Assembly (NCBI RefSeq): GCF_900250075.1
Contig: NZ_LT977072.1
Location: 111,164-175,163, forward strand
Source: Cupriavidus taiwanensis
GTDB taxonomy: Bacteria > Pseudomonadota > Gammaproteobacteria > Burkholderiales > Burkholderiaceae
Reading direction: 5' to 3'
Length of the DNA stretch: 64,000 bases
How positions within the stretch are numbered: position 1 is the stretch's first letter; each line of letters opens with the position of its first letter. This document shows positions 54,603-63,270 of the stretch, piece after piece. Both the position numbers and the translations under genes were made by a program. A model generated the notes under the pieces. The model did no database searches, had not been told where the DNA came from, and saw nothing but the letters and a program-made list of their open reading frames with translations.

Positions 54603-54815
54603 CAGCAGGTCGTCGGTATCCCCATCGTAGGTTTTGACTCGAACAGCGCCTGAAACAAAGGACAGCCTGATGTTCGGTGACGCCGCTCCGCCATCGCCGT
54701 CGCTAGAAGCTGAGTCATCGCTGCCTCCGCACGCGAAAATCAGGAAGGCTGGCGGCAGGAATGGCTGCGCCGCGCCATATGCGATGGCGGCGAAGCATGG
54801 AAGAATCGAAAGCAC
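54603..54815 (-). pseudogene. 3-hydroxybutyrate oligomer hydrolase, N-terminal stump
   Basis: From a GTG start: a hydrophobic signal (VLSILPCFAAIAYGAAQPFL, PPAFLIFACGGSDD) with lipobox-like FAC and then LSFVSGAVRVKTYDGDTDDL followed by LT. This last part matches the beginning of secreted D-(-)-3-hydroxybutyrate oligomer hydrolases, which usually read SFVG-V-YDG-TDDLLTAGLG. The IS3 element replaces the remaining 600 or so residues. The enzyme would cut PHB-derived oligomers to 3-hydroxybutyrate. Confidence 0.65.
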
Positions 54816-54862
54816 GGCTCTGCATGGGAATGTCTCCTCATTGTTATTGATTAATACAAGGC

Positions 54863-54880
54863 CGCCTCAAGGCTGAGGCG
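54863..54880 (-). terminator. Hairpin, possible terminator after the liv operon
   Basis: CGCCTCA and TGAGGCG with a 4-base loop, about 150 nt after livM. On the minus strand it is followed by GCCTTGTATT, which is a weak T stretch, so termination is uncertain. Confidence 0.35.
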
Positions 54881-55028
54881 AACCGGCTTGCAACTATCCG
54901 GCTCTGATGCGCTGAAGATGATGCGGAGGCCTGCGGGACAGAAGGGCTTTGACCGCTGTAGGTGTCCAGTCTTGAGACAGGCCAGCCGCGAACTGGACCC
55001 GCTTTGGCCCCGATCGAGCCCTCGAAAC

Positions 55029-56084
55029 TCACTCCCGCAAGCGCGCGAAGCGTTCCTCTAGCTCGCCCATGACGCCACGGCGGAACGTCAACACACAGAT
55101 AACGAAAATCGCGCCGATAACCATCGCGACCGACTCGCCCAAGGTATTGAACCAGTCCACGCCCGTGATTGAAGCAAGGAAGGCACCGATATCGCCCAGT
55201 TTGTTCTCCAATGCCACGACAACAAACGCGCCGACAATCGGCCCCGACAAGGTGCCCAGGCCGCCGACCAGCGTCATCAGGATCACCGAGCCCGACATCG
55301 ACCAGTGCACATCGGTCAGGGTTTCGAAGCCCAGCACCAGCGCCTTGATCGAGCCGGCCAGCCCCGCCAGCGCCGCCGACAGCACGAAGGCGGTCAGCTT
55401 AAAGCGGTCGACGTCATAGCCCAGCGAGATCGCGCGCGGCTCGTTCTCCTTGATCGCCTTCAGGATCTGGCCGAATGGCGAGTGCACCGTGCGTACGATC
55501 AGCGCGAAGGCCGCGACGATGATCACCAGCGCCACGTAGTACAGCGTCAGGTCATCCGACAGCGGCAGCACGCCGAACAGCTTGCCGCGCGGGATGCCCT
55601 GCAGCCCGTCCTCGCCGCCGGTGAACGGCGCCTGCAGGCAGATAAAGAACAGCATCTGCGCCAGCGCCAGCGTGATCATCGAGAAGTAGATGCCCTGGCG
55701 GCGAATCGCGAGCGAGCCGACCACGTAGCCGATCAGCGCGCCGGTGGCCGTGCCCAGGATCAGCCCGATCTCGGGCGTCACGCCCCAGACCTTCATGGCA
55801 TGGCCGGCCACGTAGCCGGCACCGCCGAAGAAGGCCGCATGGCCGAACGACAGCAGCCCGGTATAGCCGATCAGCAGGTTGAACGCGCAGGCAAACAGCG
55901 CGAAGCACAGCACCTTGAGCACGAATACCGGATAGGCACCCGCCAGCGGCGCAGCGATCAGCGCTAGCAGCAGCAATCCGTACAACAGTTTTTTCTGCAC
56001 GTCTTGCGCGTTTCCCGCACGCCCCGCTTTGCTTGCAAGATTTGCTTGCGTCGACGGCGTCGACGATATGGATGCGGTCATCAC
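55029..56084 (-). CDS. livM: Branched-chain-type ABC transporter permease LivM
   Basis: 351 residues, about nine predicted membrane helices. LLIGYTGLLSFGHAAFFGGA and SGSVILMTLVGGLGTLSGPI are the conserved LivM blocks; AIKENEPRAISLGYD is the cytoplasmic EAA-like loop touching the ATPases. A 35-residue polar N-terminal extension precedes the first helix. It overlaps livH by 4 nt and is the last gene of the operon. With LivH it forms the channel of the importer. Confidence 0.92.
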   Translation of the reverse strand: MMTASISSTPSTQANLASKAGRAGNAQDVQKKLLYGLLLLALIAAPLAGAYPVFVLKVLCFALFACAFNLLIGYTGLLSFGHAAFFGGAGYVAGHAMKVWGVTPEIGLILGTATGALIGYVVGSLAIRRQGIYFSMITLALAQMLFFICLQAPFTGGEDGLQGIPRGKLFGVLPLSDDLTLYYVALVIIVAAFALIVRTVHSPFGQILKAIKENEPRAISLGYDVDRFKLTAFVLSAALAGLAGSIKALVLGFETLTDVHWSMSGSVILMTLVGGLGTLSGPIVGAFVVVALENKLGDIGAFLASITGVDWFNTLGESVAMVIGAIFVICVLTFRRGVMGELEERFARLRE

Positions 56085-56965
56085 TTCTCCTTTCCGAACA
56101 GCCCAGCCGGGCGCAGCAGCAACACGATCACCATGATGAAGAACACAACCGTTGACGACGCTTCAGGGTAGACCACCTTGGTCAGACCTTCGACTACGCC
56201 CAGCCCCAGGCCGGTCAGGATCGACCCCATGATCGAGCCCATGCCGCCGATCACCACCACCGCGAACACGATGATGATCAGGTTCTGGCCCATCAGGGGC
56301 GAAATCTGGATCACCGGCGCGGCCAGCACCCCGGCAAACGCGGCCAGCGCCACGCCGAAGCCGTAGGTCAGCGTCACCATCAGCGGCACGTTGACGCCAA
56401 AGGCTTCGACCATCTTGGGGTTCTCGGTGCCGGCGCGCAGGTAGGCGCCCAGCTTGGTCTTCTCGATCACGTACCAGGTGGCAAAGCACACCACCAGCGA
56501 CGCCACCACGACCCAGGCGCGATAGTTCGGCAGGATCATGAAGCCCAAGTCGGTCGCGCCCTGCAGCGCGTCCGGCGTCGAGTACGGCAGCCCCGACACG
56601 CCGTAGATCGAGCGGAAGATGCCCTCGATCACCAGCGTGATGCCCAGCGTCAGCAGCAGGCCGTAGATGTGGTCGAGCTTGTAGATCCAGCGCAGCATGG
56701 TCTTCTCGATCACCACACCGATGGCGGCAACGACCAGCGGCGACAGCAGCAGCATGATCCAGTAGTTGAGCCCGGCGTACTCCATGCCCATCCAGGCCAG
56801 CACCGCGCCCAGCATGAAGAGCGCGCCGTGCGCGAAATTGATGACGTTGAGCAGGCCGAAGATGACCGCAAGGCCCAAGCTCAGCATCGCGTAAAAGGCC
56901 CCGTTGACCAGGCCCAGCAGGAACTGGGACAGCATGGCGGGTAAAGGGATTCCAAGTATGTCCAT
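56081..56965 (-). CDS. livH: Branched-chain-type ABC transporter permease LivH
   Basis: 294 residues from the ATG giving MDILGIPLPAML; a longer open frame upstream is not like the family. Conserved GLAVIFGLLNVINFAHGALF near residue 30, ENPKMVEAFGVNVPLM (EAA loop) and VFAVVVIGGMGSIMGSILTG. About eight membrane helices. Lies 240 nt downstream of the binding-protein gene and overlaps livM by 4 nt. Confidence 0.92.
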   Translation of the reverse strand: MDILGIPLPAMLSQFLLGLVNGAFYAMLSLGLAVIFGLLNVINFAHGALFMLGAVLAWMGMEYAGLNYWIMLLLSPLVVAAIGVVIEKTMLRWIYKLDHIYGLLLTLGITLVIEGIFRSIYGVSGLPYSTPDALQGATDLGFMILPNYRAWVVVASLVVCFATWYVIEKTKLGAYLRAGTENPKMVEAFGVNVPLMVTLTYGFGVALAAFAGVLAAPVIQISPLMGQNLIIIVFAVVVIGGMGSIMGSILTGLGLGVVEGLTKVVYPEASSTVVFFIMVIVLLLRPAGLFGKEK

Positions 56966-57203
56966 GTGGATTGCCGTTTCTGTTAATCGTGGTTGCAGCC
57001 CCAATGAGAATTCCAGCGCGTCGGCAGCCCTTCCGGAAGGAGCAATGAAACGCAGGCTCCTTGCGCCGCCGCGGAGTACGAGCGTGGACACGGCGCAGCG
57101 CGGCGACGTGCTCACACGCGGGGATATGTTTGCGTTCCCCCCGATGTAGGAGAGGGGACCCGCCCGCCGGCGCATCCGTGAACCGGCTATCCATGCTCTG
57201 TAC

Positions 57204-58412
57204 TTAACGCCTCAACAGCGGGCACTTCGACTCCGCCACTGTGCCGAAAGCCTGCTCGCCTGGAATGGTCGCCACCACCTTCAGGTAATCCCACGGTTTC
57301 TTCGACTCGGTCGGCGCCTTCACCTGCAGCAGATACATATCGTGAATGGCCCTGCCGTCAGCACGGACATAGGCCTTGGCGTAGAAATCGTTGATCTTCA
57401 TCTTCTTCAGCTCTGCCATGACCTTGTCCGGATCGTCAGTCTTGGCCGCTTCGACCGCCTTCAGGTAGGTGCTGACCGCCGAGTAGTCCGCCGCCTGCAG
57501 ACTGCTCGGCATCTTCTTGTTCCGGATGAAGTATCGGCTGGCGAACTGTCGAGTCTCGTCGTTCATGTCCCAGTACCAGCTGTCGGTCATCAGCAGGCCT
57601 TCTGTGTTCTTCAGACCCAGGCTGTGGATGTCATTGATAAACATCAGGAGGCCGGCGATCTTCATCGACCTGTTGATGCCAAACTCCTTGGCCGCCTTGA
57701 TCGAATTGATGGTGTCGCCGCCGGCGTTGGCCAGGCCCAGGATCTGCGCCTTGGACGATTGCGCCTGCAGCAGGAACGACGAGAAGTCAGATGCCGACAG
57801 CGGATGGCGCACCTGCCCGGCTACGGTGCCACCACTGGCCTTCACCACCGCGGCGGTGTCGCCCTCCAGCGAGTGTCCGAAGGCATAATCGGCGGTCAGG
57901 AAGAACCAAGACTTTCCGCCCTGCTTGACCACCGCGCTGCCAGTGCCCTTGGCCAGCGCAACCGTGTCATAGGCGTAGTGCACCGTGTAAGGCGAACATT
58001 CTTCGTTGGTCAGCCGCGAGCTAGCAGCGCCGACTTCCATGAAGACCCGCTTCTTCTCCTGCGCCACCTTGTTCATGGCCAGAGCCGCACCTGAGTTGGT
58101 GCCACCCAACAGCATGTCGAGCCCCTGCTGGTCCATCCACTCCCGCGCTTTCGAGGCAGCGATGTCAGCCTTGTTTTGATGGTCAGCCGAAATCAGCTCA
58201 ATTGGCTTGCCAAGAACCTTGCCGCCATGGTCTTCAATCGCCATCTTGACCGCATCGAGACCGCCTTTCCCGTCGATATCGGCATACAAGCTCGACATGT
58301 CGGTGATAAAGCCGACCTTGATCTTGTCGTTCGATACTTGCGCCATGGCGGAGGTAGCCGCCATGGCGGTTATCAGTGCCGACATCGCGGCTGCAAACGT
58401 GGTGGTTTTCAT
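57204..58412 (-). CDS. ABC transporter substrate-binding protein (LivK type)
   Basis: 402 residues, start fixed by AGGAGG in front of MKTTTFAAAMSALITAMAAT; the signal ends at AMA. The mature protein has the Peripla_BP_6 pattern: KVGFITDMSSLYADIDGKGG, ELISADHQNKADIAASKARE, LGGTNSGAALAMNKVAQEKK and FLTADYAFGHSLEGDTAAVV. Members close to it in Burkholderiales bind organic acids as often as amino acids, so the ligand is open; the 3-hydroxybutyrate genes nearby make a short hydroxy- or keto-acid plausible. Confidence 0.9.
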   Translation of the reverse strand: MKTTTFAAAMSALITAMAATSAMAQVSNDKIKVGFITDMSSLYADIDGKGGLDAVKMAIEDHGGKVLGKPIELISADHQNKADIAASKAREWMDQQGLDMLLGGTNSGAALAMNKVAQEKKRVFMEVGAASSRLTNEECSPYTVHYAYDTVALAKGTGSAVVKQGGKSWFFLTADYAFGHSLEGDTAAVVKASGGTVAGQVRHPLSASDFSSFLLQAQSSKAQILGLANAGGDTINSIKAAKEFGINRSMKIAGLLMFINDIHSLGLKNTEGLLMTDSWYWDMNDETRQFASRYFIRNKKMPSSLQAADYSAVSTYLKAVEAAKTDDPDKVMAELKKMKINDFYAKAYVRADGRAIHDMYLLQVKAPTESKKPWDYLKVVATIPGEQAFGTVAESKCPLLRR

Positions 58413-58487
58413 AGACTTGCCTCCTGAAGTTGTTGCGGCGGCGTTTCGTGCCACCGTTTTGATGCCGGTTTGCGCTACCGTTGTGAT

Positions 58488-59216
58488 TCAGACCCCGAGC
58501 AATTCATGCAGCACCGGCATCTTTGCCTGCAGATCGCCGGCATCGAAGCGTTCGACGATGCTGCCGTGCTCCATCACGTAGAAGCGGTCGGCCAGCGGCG
58601 CGGCGAAGCGGAAGTTCTGCTCCACCATCACCACCGTGTACCCCTTCTGCTTGAGCATCCGGATCATGCGCGCCAGCGCCTGCACAATCACCGGCGCCAG
58701 CCCTTCCGAGATCTCGTCGAGCAGCAGCAGGTTCGCGCCGGTGCGCAGGATGCGCGCCACCGCCAGCATCTGCTGCTCGCCGCCCGACAGGCGCGTGCCC
58801 TGGCTCTGGCGGCGCTCCTTCAGGTTGGGGAACATGTCGTAGAGTTCGACCTCGCTCATGCCCGCGCTTTCACCTGCATTGCCCTTGAGCTGCGGGGGCA
58901 GCAGCAGGTTCTCCTCGCATGACAGGCTGGAGAAGATCGCGCGCTCTTCGGGGCAGTAGCCGATGCCGTAGTGCGCGATCTTGTGCGTCGGCAGGCCGAT
59001 GGTCTCGTTGCCGTTGACCTTGATCGAACCCTTGCGCGCGCCGGTCAGGCCCATGATCGCGCGCAGCGTGGTGGTTCGGCCGGCGCCGTTGCGGCCCAGC
59101 AGCGTCACCACTTCGCCGCGGTTCACCGTGAGGTCGACGCCGTGCAGGATGTGCGATTCGCCGTACCAGGCCTGCAGGCCATTGATTTCGAGTGCGGGTG
59201 CGTTATTCGTGCTCAT
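58488..59216 (-). CDS. livF: ABC transporter ATP-binding protein LivF
   Basis: 242 residues. Walker A reads GRNGAGRTTT with Arg47 where Lys is usual; the signature LSGGEQQMLAVARIL, Walker B LLLLDEISEGLAP and the switch His region VVMVEQNF are normal (the last has Gln, as often in LivF). An intact gene otherwise. It lies 16 nt after livG and 75 nt before the binding-protein gene. The Lys to Arg change may weaken ATP hydrolysis, but LivG can supply a canonical site. Confidence 0.9.
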   Translation of the reverse strand: MSTNNAPALEINGLQAWYGESHILHGVDLTVNRGEVVTLLGRNGAGRTTTLRAIMGLTGARKGSIKVNGNETIGLPTHKIAHYGIGYCPEERAIFSSLSCEENLLLPPQLKGNAGESAGMSEVELYDMFPNLKERRQSQGTRLSGGEQQMLAVARILRTGANLLLLDEISEGLAPVIVQALARMIRMLKQKGYTVVMVEQNFRFAAPLADRFYVMEHGSIVERFDAGDLQAKMPVLHELLGV

Positions 59217-59232
59217 CGTGTCGTCCCCCGCT

Positions 59233-60009
59233 TCAGGGCGCGCCCTGCAGCTCGGCATCGGCCGTGCCCATGTAGGCCTCCATCACGCGCGGGTCCTTCG
59301 ACACCTCGGCGTAAGGCCCCTCGGCCAGGATCGCGCCGCGCTGCAGCACGGTGATCTTGTCGGCGATCGACGAGACCACGCTCATGTTGTGCTCCACCAT
59401 CAAGATGGTGCGGCCGGCGGAGACCTTCTTGATCAGCTGCGTGACGCGGTCCACATCCTCGTGGCCCATGCCCTGGGTGGGCTCGTCGAGCAGCATCAGC
59501 TCGGGCTCCATCGCCAGCGTGGTGGCGATCTCCAGCGCGCGCTTGCGCCCGTACGGCAGGTTCACCGTGAGCGTGTGCGCGAACTCGGTCAGGCCGACCT
59601 GCTCGAGCAGCTCCATGGCGCGCTCGTTGAGCACATCGAGCGAGCGCTCGCTGCGCCAGAACTGGTACGCGGTGCCGAGTTGCCGCTGCAGCCCGATGCG
59701 CACGTTCTCCATCACCGTCAGGTGCGGGAACACCGCCGAGATCTGGAACGAGCGGATCACGCCGCGCCGCGCTATCTGCGCCGGCTTTTCCCGCGTGATG
59801 TCGATGCCGTTGAAAAGGATGGTGCCGGTGGTCGGCTCCAGGAACTTGGTGAGCAGGTTGAAGCAAGTGGTCTTGCCCGCGCCGTTGGGGCCGATCAACG
59901 CATGGATCGAGCCGCGGCGCACCCGCAGGTTGACGTCGCTCACCGCCGTGAACCCCTTGAACTCCTTGGTGAGGTTCCGCGTTTCCAGGATGGTTTCGTT
60001 TTGAATCAT
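59233..60009 (-). CDS. livG: ABC transporter ATP-binding protein LivG
   Basis: 258 residues; Walker A GPNGAGKTTCFN, RSFQISAVFPHLTVMENVRI, an ABC signature degenerate to NLPYGRKRALEIATTLAM, Walker B LMLLDEPTQGMG and VEHNMSVVSSIAD. All typical for LivG except that the signature reads LPYGRK instead of LSYGQQ. First gene of the livGFKHM-type operon; no promoter was recognised in the 230 bases before it. Confidence 0.92.
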   Translation of the reverse strand: MIQNETILETRNLTKEFKGFTAVSDVNLRVRRGSIHALIGPNGAGKTTCFNLLTKFLEPTTGTILFNGIDITREKPAQIARRGVIRSFQISAVFPHLTVMENVRIGLQRQLGTAYQFWRSERSLDVLNERAMELLEQVGLTEFAHTLTVNLPYGRKRALEIATTLAMEPELMLLDEPTQGMGHEDVDRVTQLIKKVSAGRTILMVEHNMSVVSSIADKITVLQRGAILAEGPYAEVSKDPRVMEAYMGTADAELQGAP

Positions 60010-60244
60010 GTCTCCTGCCTGCGTTGTTTTGTTTTTGCCGGCTTATGTCTGGCACCACCGGCAAGCAATTCGATCCTGCCTTTTACTGCTTCATTTTTTG
60101 GCGGCGGATCCGGTGACATCGTCGTTGGTGGGGCGCGCCTGCTGCTGATTCTCGGATCAGCGCAATTCGACTGGCTGTTCGTTGTCTGCGAGTGCACCAC
60201 AGACATGGCGGATGTGCCGCCCTAGACCTCAGACGATCCGGGCG

Positions 60245-60648
60245 TCACCATTCTCCTGGTGCCGGTACGGCACACGGCCCTTCCACGCCCACGCTGGTAA
60301 ACGTGGCAGGCCCGACGACTTCCAGGTATTCCATATCCTGCGAGTAGTCGAAGAGAAAATGGCGGATACCAGGTCGCTGATGCACGCAGTCCCCTGCCTC
60401 GACCAACGTTTCCTTATCCTCGTACATGAACTTTGCCCAGCCCTTCAGCATGTAGACGATATGGAAATCGGCACCATGGACATGTCAGCCAGTGCCGGCT
60501 TCAGGGGCGCTATTGGCGCGTACCAGATGGGCAATGACTTTGCCGCCGGTATACCAAGGTCGCGATAGACGAAGAAGTCACGCAGGCCATCGCTGGTGAA
60601 GGCGGTGTCGGTTGGCTTGACGTGAGAGAACTTGTTTTGCTGATCCAT
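60245..60648 (-). pseudogene. Cupin-domain protein, frameshifted and with internal stop
   Basis: MDQQNKFSHVKPTDTAFTSD and GLRDFFVYRDLGI are in one frame; from about 60550 the homologous text GGKVIAHLVRANSAPEAGTG runs in another, is stopped by a TGA where a Trp codon is expected (TGWHVHGADFH pattern), and continues HVHGADFHIVYMLKGWAKFM to the end PCAVPAPGEW. The histidines of the cupin metal site are present. Two independent lesions make it a pseudogene. Confidence 0.75.
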
Positions 60649-60779
60649 GATGTTCTGCCGTACTCCAAAATGCTGTGATTTGAAAAATTGCGCCACGCAT
60701 CGCGCAATGGACCCCGCAATTGGAGGACCCATATGCTTGCGCCATAGGCTAGTCGCGGCGTCGGTAGAGAGACATGGCG

Positions 60780-61556
60780 CTACTGGGCAGTCCAGCCGCC
60801 GTCGGCCACCCACGTGGCGCCGCGCACTTCGGCCGCCAGCGGGGAGCACAGCATCAGCGCAAGGTTCCCGAGTTCCTCAGGCGTGACGAACCGGCCGGAT
60901 GGCTGCTTTTCACCGAGCAGGCGCGCCCGGGCATCGTCTGGAAACAGACCTTCCCTTGCGGCCAAGTCGTCGATTTGCTTTTGCACCAGCGGGGTCAGCA
61001 CGAAGCCCGGGCAAATGGCGTTGCAGGTCACACCGGTTTTCGCGGTTTCCAACGCGGTAACCTTGGTCAACCCCACCAGTCCGTGCTTGGCCGCCACGTA
61101 CGCTGACTTGCCCGCCGATCCCACCAAGCCATGCACCGATGCAATATTGATGATCCGGCCCCAGTTGCGCGCGCGCATGCCAGGCAGCGCATACTTGGTC
61201 GTATGAAAGCCCGAAGTGAGGTTGATGGCGATAATGTCATCCCACTTTTTGGCGTCAAAGCTTTCGATGGGCGATACGTACTGGATGCCAGCATTGTTCA
61301 CCAGGACATCCACGGCGCCGAAGGAATCGCGAGCCATGGCAAACATGGCTTCGATCTCTTGAGGTTGACGCATATCGGCCGGGTGATGGATAACCTGAGC
61401 GCCAGTTGCCTGGATGGCGGCCATGGCGGCATTCGTATCGCCAAAGCCATTGAGGACGATATTGGCGCCAGCCTGGGCCAGCACCTGTGCGATGCCGAGA
61501 CCGATGCCGCTAGTAGAACCGGTCACAAGCGCGGTTTTTCCGTTCAGGGTTGTCAT
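60780..61556 (-). CDS. bdhA: D-3-hydroxybutyrate dehydrogenase
   Basis: 258 residues, short-chain dehydrogenase. TGSTSGIGLGIA (cofactor loop), NNAGIQYVSPIE, catalytic Ser/Tyr/Lys in INIASVHGLVGSAGKSAYVA then AKHG, CNAICPGFVLTPLVQKQIDD and the end GATWVADGGWTAQ match bacterial 3-hydroxybutyrate dehydrogenases closely. It oxidises 3-hydroxybutyrate to acetoacetate with NAD+. It follows the GntP-type permease by 70 nt on the same strand. Confidence 0.93.
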   Translation of the reverse strand: MTTLNGKTALVTGSTSGIGLGIAQVLAQAGANIVLNGFGDTNAAMAAIQATGAQVIHHPADMRQPQEIEAMFAMARDSFGAVDVLVNNAGIQYVSPIESFDAKKWDDIIAINLTSGFHTTKYALPGMRARNWGRIINIASVHGLVGSAGKSAYVAAKHGLVGLTKVTALETAKTGVTCNAICPGFVLTPLVQKQIDDLAAREGLFPDDARARLLGEKQPSGRFVTPEELGNLALMLCSPLAAEVRGATWVADGGWTAQ

Positions 61557-61626
61557 AGGAATCTGCTGTAAAAAAAATCGGCACTGCTCGCGCGAAGCCC
61601 TTCGCGCATGCTCCATGAGTTGACGC

Positions 61627-63018
61627 TCAGATTAGCCCGGTCAGATAGAACACCAGGATGACAAAGAAGACGGCCAAGGTCTTGATCAGGGTGACGGCAA
61701 AGATGTCACGATACGACTCGCGGTGCGTCAGACCGGTCACAGCCAGCAGCGTGATCACAGCGCCGTTATGCGGCAGCGTGTCCATGCCGCCGCTGGCCAT
61801 CGACACGACGCGATGCAGTACGTCCAACGGAATACTGGCCGCCTGTGCGCCTTGGATGAAGGTGTCGCCCATTGCCGCCAGCGCAATGCTCATGCCCCCC
61901 GAGGCTGAGCCTGTGATCCCCGCCAACGCGCTCACCGAAACGGCGGCATTGACCAGTGGATTTGGAATGCTCTTGAGCGTGTCACCGACAACCAGGAAAC
62001 CCGGCAGCGCAGCAATCACGCCGCCAAAGCCGTATTCCGAAGCCGTATTCATCGCCGCCAGCAGCGCGCCACCGACGGCAGTCTTGGTACCCTCAGCGAA
62101 GCGCTCGCGCACTGCGGCGAAAGCTGTCAGCAGAACGAGGCCAATGCCCAGCAGTAGGGCCCCTTCCACGGCCCAGATGGCGGTCACGGATGCGGTCGGA
62201 ATGGTGACCGGCTTGGCCAGCCCCGGCAATGCCAAGCTGCTTTGCGTGCCATACCAAAGGGGGATCATCCGGGTTAGCGCAAAGTTGGACACACCGACCA
62301 GTACAAGCGGCGCAATTGCCAGCAGAGGATTTGGCAGGTGTGCCGTATACACTGGTTCCGGTTCGTTCAGGAGCGAGGTGCCATAGCCTTCGCCGCGCTT
62401 TAGTGCATCACGCCGCCTCCATTCAAGGTAACCCAGGCCAACGATAAGGATGAACAGCGAGCCGACCACTCCAAGTACTGGGGCGGCCCATGCAGTGGTC
62501 TTGAAGAACGTGGTAGGTATGATGTTTTGGATCTGCGGCGTCCCAGGCAGCGAATCCATGGTGAATGAGAAGGCGCCAAGCGCGATGGCACCGGGCATCA
62601 GGCGTTTAGGGATGTTGCTCTGACGGTAAAGCTCTGCCGCGAAAGGATAGACGGCAAACACCACCACGAAGAGCGAGACTCCGCCATAGGTCAGCAAGGC
62701 ACATACCGCCACGATCACGGCGTTGGCGCGCGAGCTACCGATATACCGGATCGCGGCGGCGACGATGGAGCGCGAGTAGCCGGACAGCTCGATCACCTTG
62801 CCAAACACCGCGCCAAGCAGGAAAACCGGGAAATACAGCTTCACGAAGCCGACCATCTTCTCCATGAAGATGCCCGTAAACGCAGGGGCGACAGCAGAGG
62901 GATCCGTAAAGGCCACGGCGCCGAGTGCGGCCATGGGAGCAAACAAGATCACGCTGTAGCCGCGATAGGCGGCTAGCATCAGGAACGCAAGGGCTGCAAC
63001 GACAACAACAAATGACAT
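61627..63018 (-). CDS. GntP-family permease
   Basis: 463 residues, start MSFVVVVAALAFLMLAAYRG with GGAGA upstream. About 12 hydrophobic segments. LYFPVFLLGAVFGKVIELSG, LLTYGGVSLFVVVFAVYPFA, GITGSASGGMSIALAAMGD and MASGGMDTLPHNGAVITLLA are conserved in GntP-type transporters found beside bdhA genes. Likely imports 3-hydroxybutyrate, acetoacetate or a similar acid by proton symport. A -24/-12 promoter precedes it, and the divergent activator gene is the obvious regulator. Confidence 0.88.
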   Translation of the reverse strand: MSFVVVVAALAFLMLAAYRGYSVILFAPMAALGAVAFTDPSAVAPAFTGIFMEKMVGFVKLYFPVFLLGAVFGKVIELSGYSRSIVAAAIRYIGSSRANAVIVAVCALLTYGGVSLFVVVFAVYPFAAELYRQSNIPKRLMPGAIALGAFSFTMDSLPGTPQIQNIIPTTFFKTTAWAAPVLGVVGSLFILIVGLGYLEWRRRDALKRGEGYGTSLLNEPEPVYTAHLPNPLLAIAPLVLVGVSNFALTRMIPLWYGTQSSLALPGLAKPVTIPTASVTAIWAVEGALLLGIGLVLLTAFAAVRERFAEGTKTAVGGALLAAMNTASEYGFGGVIAALPGFLVVGDTLKSIPNPLVNAAVSVSALAGITGSASGGMSIALAAMGDTFIQGAQAASIPLDVLHRVVSMASGGMDTLPHNGAVITLLAVTGLTHRESYRDIFAVTLIKTLAVFFVILVFYLTGLI

Positions 63019-63130
63019 GAAGTCTCCGCAAGTATTTTTTTGAGCTTCACGTGTGGCGGGCAGGGTCGGCTGATCGCGCAAAACACGTACCCTCTTTGCG
63101 GCAGGGCCGCACTGCGAGGGCCCAGGATCA

Positions 63131-63149
63131 TTGCACCGATCGTGCCAAG
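63131..63149 (-). promoter_or_regulatory. Sigma-54 (-24/-12) promoter of the permease-bdhA operon
   Basis: On the minus strand CTTGGCACGATCGGTGCAA contains GG and GC separated by exactly ten bases, with the TTGGCACG upstream half intact. It lies about 113 bases upstream of the permease start codon and faces it. The adjacent divergent gene encodes a sigma-54 activator. Confidence 0.75.
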
Positions 63150-63248
63150 CATTTGTGTGATTTATGATGCTCAAATTGTCGCGAATCTTTCCTAAAATTC
63201 TCGAACTGTGGAAAATTCGCCGAAAACTGGTCCACTATGAGAGAATCC

Positions 63249-63264
63249 GTCTCCATACGGAGAC
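63249..63264. promoter_or_regulatory. Inverted repeat, candidate activator site
   Basis: GTCTCCATACGGAGAC, a perfect 6-base inverted repeat with a 4-base centre, between the activator start codon and the -24/-12 promoter (about 100 bases upstream of the latter). Position fits an enhancer for the sigma-54 activator, or it may be an autoregulatory site. Confidence 0.45.
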
Positions 63265-63270
63265 ATCGAA

